A DNA stretch of 64,000 bases, from assembly GCA_964448465.1 (NCBI GenBank), contig CAYUVY010000002.1, positions 1 to 64,000 on the forward strand. The letters are read 5' to 3'. Of this stretch, positions 59,028-64,000 are shown piece by piece; within the stretch, counting starts at the first letter, position 1; the number at the start of each line of letters is the position of its first letter. The position numbers and the translations under genes are program-made. This DNA comes from CAYTYZ01 sp964448465 (GTDB lineage Bacteria; Patescibacteriota; Microgenomatia; UBA12405). The notes beneath the pieces were generated by a model. The model was not told the DNA's origin and searched no databases. It saw only the letters and a list, made by a program, of their open reading frames with translations.

Positions 59028-60608
59028 ATGTTCAATTTTTTCAGTAAGCTAACCAGCTTATTTCGCAAATCCAGTACAAAAAAGGTTCCAGTTGCACCTG
59101 TTCTTTCAACTGAACCAGTTACAAATCCTGTTGAAGCTCCCAAGCACCGTGCTTCTATTGGCAATCTACCCAAACCAGGCAAACCCCAGACAACAGCTCA
59201 TCCTCAACAGCCAGTTGCTCAGTCAGTTCAACCAGTAGTCCAAGCTGCTCCTCAGCCACCTAGACAAGATCCCAACATCTTGCGCCAAGCCGAAATTGCC
59301 TTGGAAAACCGACTAACTGCTATCACCGAAAAGGAGCGCTTTTTAATCCAAAAAGAAAAGCAAGTGGACGACCAACTTACCCAAACCAGACTTAAACAAG
59401 AGCAAACCGAAGAGCTTTATAAAAAACAATTAGAAAAGCTAGAACAAATCTCCGGCTTAGATATCGAAAAAGCCAAGCAATTAATTTTATCTAGTACCGA
59501 GAAAAAGCTTGCCACTACACTTTCCAAAAAAATCGAAGAAACTCGCGATGCCATCAAGCAACAAGAAGATGAGTTATCCAAGGAAATTCTGCTTGAAGCC
59601 ATTCAACACGGCATTACCGATTATGTAGCCGAATACACGGTTACTACATTTGCCTTAACCGACGAAACCGTCAAAGGTAAAATCATCGGTCGTGAAGGTA
59701 AAAATATTCGTGCCTTTGAAAAATATGCTGGCGTAGAAATTGAAATGGAAGATGGCAACGAACTGCGTATCTCCAGTTTTGATTCGGTGCGTCGTGAAAT
59801 TGCTCGCTTATCTTTAGAAAAACTAATTAAAGATGGTCGTATTCAGCCCGTGCGTATCGAAGAAGTCATCAATCAAACCCGCGCTGATATGGACAAAATT
59901 TTACTCAACGAAGGTAAAAAAATCTGTCAGGAGGTCGGTGTCTACAATTTACCAGTCGAGTTAACCAAAATTATTGGTCGCTTTAAATATCGCTTTTCTT
60001 ATGGACAAAATTTGGCCAAACATACTATTGAAGCAGTGAAAATTGCCGTCAACATCGCCAAAGAACTCAAGGCCGATGTCAATGTGGTGCGATTAGGAAC
60101 ACTCTTGCACGATATAGGTAAAGTTATCAACGACAAAGAGGGAACTCATATTGAATTAGGTGTGGAACTACTGCGCCAATATAAATTCCCTGAAACTGTT
60201 ATTGCCTGTGTAGCCGAACACCACGAAGATAAGCCTTTTTCTTCACCTGAGTCAGTAATCGTCTACTTAGGCGACGCCGCCTCTGGCTCGCGTCCTGGTG
60301 CCCGCTACGAGGCCCACACGGAGTACTTAAACCGTATGGAGAACATCGAAAAAGCTGCCTCGGGCTTTCCTGGAGTTACTAGTGTGGCTGCTTATCAAGC
60401 CGGTCGCGAAGTCATGGTTATTGTCAATCCCACCCAAGTTAGTGATGCCGAAATGACACTTCTGGCTCAGAATATTGCAGATAAGTTGGAAGAAGAGGCC
60501 AAATGGGCAGGTCAAATAAAAGTGACGGTTGTGCGGGAAAGTAGGGCAAATGCTACTATCACCGGAAGCAAAATCAGTAAAAGTGCGGAAAAAACCGACA
60601 ATAACTAG
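59028..60608 (+). CDS. rny: Ribonuclease Y without membrane span
   Basis: The 526-residue endonuclease starts mRNA decay. A Pro/Gln-rich linker (about 50-85) and a long coiled coil (about 85-195) lead to the KH domain (GKIIGREGKNIRAFEKYAGVEIEME) and the HD domain (LGTLLHDIGKV, then CVAEHHED). Typical RNase Y begins with a transmembrane helix. Here the N-terminus is MFNFFSKLTSLFRKSSTKK, an amphipathic basic helix at most, so membrane binding would be peripheral. It coexists with RNase J at 1755. Confidence 0.94.
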   Translation: MFNFFSKLTSLFRKSSTKKVPVAPVLSTEPVTNPVEAPKHRASIGNLPKPGKPQTTAHPQQPVAQSVQPVVQAAPQPPRQDPNILRQAEIALENRLTAITEKERFLIQKEKQVDDQLTQTRLKQEQTEELYKKQLEKLEQISGLDIEKAKQLILSSTEKKLATTLSKKIEETRDAIKQQEDELSKEILLEAIQHGITDYVAEYTVTTFALTDETVKGKIIGREGKNIRAFEKYAGVEIEMEDGNELRISSFDSVRREIARLSLEKLIKDGRIQPVRIEEVINQTRADMDKILLNEGKKICQEVGVYNLPVELTKIIGRFKYRFSYGQNLAKHTIEAVKIAVNIAKELKADVNVVRLGTLLHDIGKVINDKEGTHIELGVELLRQYKFPETVIACVAEHHEDKPFSSPESVIVYLGDAASGSRPGARYEAHTEYLNRMENIEKAASGFPGVTSVAAYQAGREVMVIVNPTQVSDAEMTLLAQNIADKLEEEAKWAGQIKVTVVRESRANATITGSKISKSAEKTDNN

Positions 60609-60636
60609 TTGCGCATTTTTTTAAAGTGCTTACAAT
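60609..60636 (+). promoter_or_regulatory. HU promoter
   Basis: TTGCGC (60609-60614), 16-nt spacer, TACAAT (60631-60636). The predicted leader is about 30 nt. Confidence 0.6.
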
Positions 60637-60672
60637 AGTTTTTGAATTATTAATTTAGCTCTACAAAAATAA

Positions 60673-60945
60673 ATGACCAAAAAAGCACTCATCGAAGTAG
60701 TCGCTAACAAAGCTAAACTGTCCAAAAAAGCTGCCAAGCAAGCTGTTGAGACTTTTCTCAACGAAGTTATGAAAGCCCTAGCCAATGGGGAAACTGTTAA
60801 ACTTTCTGGTTTCGGAACTTTCAAAACCAAAATGTTTAAAGGTAAAACCATCAAAGCTATCGGCACCAAAGTCGACAAGAAAATCAGTGCTCGCAGAATG
60901 CCACGCTACATTCCCGGCACCAAGATCAAGAAAATGGTTAAATAA
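60673..60945 (+). CDS. DNA-binding protein HU
   Basis: The 90-residue nucleoid protein shows MTKKALIEVVANKAKLSKKAAKQAVETFLNEVMKALANGETVKLSGFGTF and the DNA-binding arm region (ISARRMPRYIPGTKIK), where the usual RNP is RMP and the arm is Lys-rich. Length is typical. It has its own promoter and a terminator right after it. Confidence 0.94.
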   Translation: MTKKALIEVVANKAKLSKKAAKQAVETFLNEVMKALANGETVKLSGFGTFKTKMFKGKTIKAIGTKVDKKISARRMPRYIPGTKIKKMVK

Positions 60946-60960
60946 TTTAACCACTCTTGT

Positions 60961-60990
60961 AAAAACCCCGGCGCAAGTCGGGGTTTTTTG
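60961..60990 (+). terminator. intrinsic terminator after HU
   Basis: ACCCCG and CGGGGT form a stem around a short GCGCAAGT-type loop, flanked by A and T runs (TTTTTT at the 3' side). The A-run at the 5' side also lets it act for the minus-strand gene that ends at 60991. Confidence 0.85.
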
Positions 60991-62568
60991 TTATCTTATT
61001 TTCCAAATTAAAAAAGATGGTCTGTCCGATCCATCCTTTATAGTTTTTAATAATTCTAGTGATTTTTCAACGTCGGCAGAAGGTTTATTTGCATTTGCAG
61101 ATACATACAAAGTATTCTTCTCCAAAACTCTTTTGGACCAATCTAGTTCTGTTACTGTAAATTTATTAAATCTCATGCCTCCAAGGGGATCATTAGATCT
61201 TTTTTGTAAGGCTATCGGGTTAAGTGTTGAATAGTAGGCTAAATAGAGGTGGGGAACACCGTACAACAACGCATCATCTCCAAACTTACTGTCCACCACT
61301 ATTTGATCATATCTACTATAATTTTCCTTAATAAATGGAATCAGGTCACGATAACTTTGGTAGGAGCTAGCTCGATTTATTGGTGCGTGAACAAAGTATA
61401 CCCCCGAAAATAATACAAACTGAGCTATTGTCAAAATAAACACTAAAAGTTTTGATTTACTATTCAGTGTAAAAAATCCATATACACAAATTAATATAAT
61501 TGGAATAACTGAAGGTAAATTTCTCAAGGAATTGACCCCTCCGTGTGTCAGAGCAGGAACAATAGGGCAGACAAGCCACATAATAAACAACCAGTTAGCG
61601 CTCTTTATTAGTTTTCTATTCAAGAAAAGTTTTCTAATTCCAATGATAAACAATATTACCCAAATAGACCAGAATAAGGGCATCTCAAAAAGTCGATTTT
61701 TTTGCATTGAGAATAACCCGTCAAAAAATAAGTTGCCAGGATTTACATATTCAATGTAATTTGAAATAAAAATTCCAGGCACCATCTTTACCTTGCCAAA
61801 AAAATTTGTATTTTTAAGGGCTTGGGCAGTTTTACCTTCTTTCCAAATAACTTCACTATTAGCTCTAGCGCCAGTGCCCAAGTTGTGTCTATAATCTTGT
61901 ACTAGCGGCAAAATTAGAATCGCAAAACCTAATAAAACCACAAACCTTTTCTTATTACTAAGTTTTGTAAAAATCAATTCTACGATCAGTAAAATAGGAA
62001 TTAAAACCCATTGGGTGTGGTAAGAATACATTGCCAATGTGCCAGACAAGATTTCTACAATTAACCAAAACGGTTTACTATTTTGTCTTATTTTTATTTG
62101 CGAAAGAAGAAAAATAGATGTAAAAAGTAAGGCCAGGTTGGATTCGTAGACCATTCGCGATGTAGATATATGCCAGGGTGTCCAAAGTAAGGCTAACGCT
62201 GTCCAATAGCCTGTTTTTTTATTCTCAAATATTTGGCTAGCCAATAATCCAACCACCACACAGGTTAGCAATCCTGCTATTACAGAAACCAGGCGTGGAG
62301 TTAAATTATTATTTGGTAATATGAGAGTTAAGGGCGCGAGTAAATAGGCATATACTGGCGCTTTGTAAGTACCATGTGACTGGAAAGAAATAGGCCACTT
62401 AGTTCCATGTTCTTCCGCTCCCGTCCTGGCTATACTATAAGCATCATAGGCAATAGAAATCTCGTCGTTTGATAAGTGGACTGGAATCTCGTCCAGCCTT
62501 GTTGTTCTAATCCATAAACCACCCAAGACCAATAAGGCAAATAGAATCCTGACTAAAGTCCTAACCAT
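60991..62568 (-). CDS. GT-C family glycosyltransferase (PMT/ArnT-like)
   Basis: The 525-residue polytopic protein has about eleven membrane spans. After the first span comes an acidic loop (VHLSNDEISIAYDAYSIARTGAEEHG), the D-E motif typical of GT39/GT83-type transferases that use lipid-linked sugars. A soluble outer C-terminal part follows the last span. It may add sugars to surface proteins or lipids; acceptor and donor are unknown. It overlaps the upstream membrane gene by 16 nt. Confidence 0.8.
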   Translation of the reverse strand: MVRTLVRILFALLVLGGLWIRTTRLDEIPVHLSNDEISIAYDAYSIARTGAEEHGTKWPISFQSHGTYKAPVYAYLLAPLTLILPNNNLTPRLVSVIAGLLTCVVVGLLASQIFENKKTGYWTALALLWTPWHISTSRMVYESNLALLFTSIFLLSQIKIRQNSKPFWLIVEILSGTLAMYSYHTQWVLIPILLIVELIFTKLSNKKRFVVLLGFAILILPLVQDYRHNLGTGARANSEVIWKEGKTAQALKNTNFFGKVKMVPGIFISNYIEYVNPGNLFFDGLFSMQKNRLFEMPLFWSIWVILFIIGIRKLFLNRKLIKSANWLFIMWLVCPIVPALTHGGVNSLRNLPSVIPIILICVYGFFTLNSKSKLLVFILTIAQFVLFSGVYFVHAPINRASSYQSYRDLIPFIKENYSRYDQIVVDSKFGDDALLYGVPHLYLAYYSTLNPIALQKRSNDPLGGMRFNKFTVTELDWSKRVLEKNTLYVSANANKPSADVEKSLELLKTIKDGSDRPSFLIWKIR

Positions 62569-63194
62569 GTTGTTGAGATAATAATTATTAAAAGATTTTT
62601 GATCGACATTTTACTTGCCTGACTCCAATAGGCCGACAGCAATATTGGAAGCAGTGTCAAATATAAAAAATTTGGATTAGGATTTCTATGAAGAGCGCTT
62701 GTAGCTGCTAGTAGGCAAAATACAAGTAAACGAGATTTGTTAATCTTTCCCCAAAACAACCCCCACCAGGATATTATTAGTACCGGCCATCCAACCAAAC
62801 CAACAGCTTTTGTGGGTAAAATTGCGTACCAGGCCTTGCCAGCCAGATCAACTATTAAATACCACCAGGAAAAAACAAGACCCCTAACTTTGAAGGGAAG
62901 GTATAGTGCCTGCCTCTGAAGCTCACCAATTTGCTTGCCATATCCATAGTTAACAAAATATAGTCGTTCCGTGTCAATTAAAGGCCCAGGCGCAAGAATT
63001 TGGCCTAGGTATATAATTGTTACCACACCTACCACAAAGAGCAAAATTGTTACTAATATAGACTTGTTAAACTTTATACTTACTACAGATAAGACCGAGA
63101 TAGCTAATAACCAATACAAGCCAAAGATAACGTAAACTTTCCAAGCAGTTAATAATAACGGTAATAAAATTACAACAATTCTAAATCTAGACAT
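62553..63194 (-). CDS. hypothetical polytopic membrane protein
   Basis: The 213-residue protein has about seven hydrophobic segments and a soluble loop near 78-110 (PGPLIDTERLYFVNYGYGKQIGELQRQ). I do not recognise it; it may be a truncated or helper GT-C-like protein, as it is coupled to the glycosyltransferase gene. The ATG at 63194 is preferred because TAGAAT ends 8 nt before it; an upstream GTG (63212) overlaps that hexamer. Confidence 0.6.
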   Translation of the reverse strand: MSRFRIVVILLPLLLTAWKVYVIFGLYWLLAISVLSVVSIKFNKSILVTILLFVVGVVTIIYLGQILAPGPLIDTERLYFVNYGYGKQIGELQRQALYLPFKVRGLVFSWWYLIVDLAGKAWYAILPTKAVGLVGWPVLIISWWGLFWGKINKSRLLVFCLLAATSALHRNPNPNFLYLTLLPILLSAYWSQASKMSIKNLLIIIISTTWLGL

Positions 63195-63228
63195 CACTCC
63201 AAATTCTAACACTTAGATGTATGTCATT

Positions 63229-63237
63229 TGTTATAAT
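63229..63237 (+). promoter_or_regulatory. extended -10 promoter of the TPR gene, leaderless
   Basis: TGTTATAAT ends 5 nt before the ATG at 63243. Confidence 0.65.
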
Positions 63238-63242
63238 TATTT

Positions 63243-63917
63243 ATGACCAATACAGCTTCCCATGATATCTATCTTTCTTTAAACGGCGCCAATCTTCTTC
63301 GTGAGGTAGGTTATTTGGACGAATCTTTAGCCGTTTCGCTAATGGTACGAGCCGAATCTGAAAAACAATCCAATTGGCATAGTTATGTTCATTCCTTTTT
63401 ATGTGATCAGCTTACTTTTCGCTTAAAAAATGATTTAGACAGTGCCAAGGTTTCAGCTGAAAATGCTTGGAAGTCAGCCCAAGAACATCAATTATCCTCT
63501 GAATATCACTATTGCACCGATGCTCTGGGCATGTCGGCTTTAGTTTCCAAAGATTACCCTGCAGCTATTTCCTGGTTTAATAAAACACTTAATGAGTACT
63601 ATCCAACCCAAGACGCAGCTCGTGCACGCTATCTCAACCACCTTGGTAAGGCTCAGTGTGAGTCAGGAGATTTGGCTACAGGTGTAAAAACCCTACAAAC
63701 CGCTTTGGAACAAATAGATAAATATGACGAAAGATCCATCAGTCGCGACCATTCGCTTCGTTGGCGAACTTGGAAATGCGATGTGTTGCTAGCTTTAGCT
63801 AAATATGAATCCAGCAAGAAAGATAACTATTTAAAACAAGCCAATGAAATTGCCTTACAAGAACCAGTCTTATATCACATCAAAAAGCAACTTGAAGAGT
63901 TAACAGCCAATAAATAA
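63243..63917 (+). CDS. TPR-like helical repeat protein
   Basis: The 224-residue soluble protein is built of helix-turn-helix repeats of TPR type, for example LGMSALVSKDYPAAISWFNKTLNEYY and YLNHLGKAQCESGDLATGVKTLQTALEQI, with the small residues at the usual positions. TPR proteins are scaffolds for protein contacts; the partner is unknown. Its stop overlaps the next start (TAATG), so it is coupled to the GDSL-type hydrolase gene. Confidence 0.75.
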   Translation: MTNTASHDIYLSLNGANLLREVGYLDESLAVSLMVRAESEKQSNWHSYVHSFLCDQLTFRLKNDLDSAKVSAENAWKSAQEHQLSSEYHYCTDALGMSALVSKDYPAAISWFNKTLNEYYPTQDAARARYLNHLGKAQCESGDLATGVKTLQTALEQIDKYDERSISRDHSLRWRTWKCDVLLALAKYESSKKDNYLKQANEIALQEPVLYHIKKQLEELTANK

Positions 63918-64000
63918 TGCCTAAGATCGTAATTCTCGGTGATTCTTTGGTAGATACACTATTTTTTGGTGGCAACTTTTGGGATTTAAAATTACTATTG
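63917..64000 (+). CDS. start of a GDSL/SGNH-type hydrolase (partial)
   Basis: The frame opens MPKIVILGDSLVDTLFFGG and runs off the window end after 28 codons. The GDSL block with the presumed catalytic Ser and the preceding hydrophobic strand is the start of the SGNH esterase/lipase fold. The rest is not visible, so substrate and length are unknown. Confidence 0.6.
   Translation, partial: MPKIVILGDSLVDTLFFGGNFWDLKLLL

Noticed and set aside
1..64000. Recoding of UGA as in Gracilibacteria
   Set aside because: UGA ends several intact proteins at family-typical positions, such as the sortase and the exonuclease, and no in-frame UGA is needed in conserved proteins.
1..64000. CRISPR arrays, prophage, insertion sequences, rRNA genes
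   Set aside because: I found no regularly spaced repeats, no transposase or phage structural genes (the baseplate-J-like part is a surface domain), and no rRNA sequence.

Overview
The window is a 64 kb stretch of a compact, moderately AT-rich bacterial genome with the standard genetic code (UGA is used as a stop, for example by the sortase and exonuclease genes). Gene content points to the Candidate Phyla Radiation (Patescibacteria). The long ribosomal operon has no L30 gene between S5 and L15. AlaRS has lost its C-terminal domain, and ProRS is of the archaeal/eukaryotic type. There are also many short proteins of unknown family and signs of widespread leaderless transcription. A Microgenomates-like lineage is my best guess, but that is inference from style, not from a marker tree.

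Layout. 0-5.4 kb: a Lon-type AAA+ module without protease domain, a small membrane protein, RNase J, a T-box leader, the tail of a tRNA-binding protein (rest lost in a gap) and proS. 5.4-16.6 kb: ftsK, a RodZ-like protein, two small membrane proteins and alaS. These are followed by an overlapping cell-envelope operon (large anchored protein, sortase, ruvX, mltG) and a two-gene unit of unknown function. 16.6-19.5 kb: miaB (minus strand), a Cys-rich small protein and a surface protein with a VWC/pacifastin-like Cys module. 19.6-27.2 kb: rpoB, rpoC, rpsL, rpsG. 27.2-30.0 kb: two genes that interrupt the str operon. 30.2-44.1 kb: fusA, tuf, the S10/spc ribosomal genes, secY, adk, infA. 44.1-46.0 kb: an antisense cassette of small Cys-motif proteins. 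46.0-50.0 kb: rpmJ, rpsM, rpsK, rpsD, rpoA, rplQ, rplM, rpsI. 50.0-64.0 kb: a surface lipoprotein-like protein, an OB-fold/DEDDy exonuclease, ppa, a flavin reductase, a cupredoxin, pyk and a YvcK-like gene. The stretch ends with tRNA-Pro(GGG), recA-recX, rny (RNase Y), HU, two membrane genes (one a GT-C glycosyltransferase), a TPR protein and the start of a GDSL/SGNH hydrolase.

How the parts connect. The T-box leader before the tRNA-binding gene and proS carries a UGGU that fits a tRNA with discriminator A. Its proposed specifier CCC fits the tRNA-Pro(GGG) encoded in the same window, so the switch and its likely ligand are both visible. Many monocistronic genes have a TATAAT-like hexamer ending 5-8 nt before the start codon, which predicts transcripts that begin at the AUG. 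The very highly expressed genes (rpoB, tuf, HU) and recA instead have about 20-55 nt leaders.

The assembly has seven 100-N gaps. Four (7779, 16864, 19510, 28465) are flanked by exact 55-bp copies of the same sequence and are not real gaps: collapsing N plus one copy restores the frames of ftsK and miaB. Three (3788, 23981, 25787) hide real missing sequence, two of them inside rpoC.
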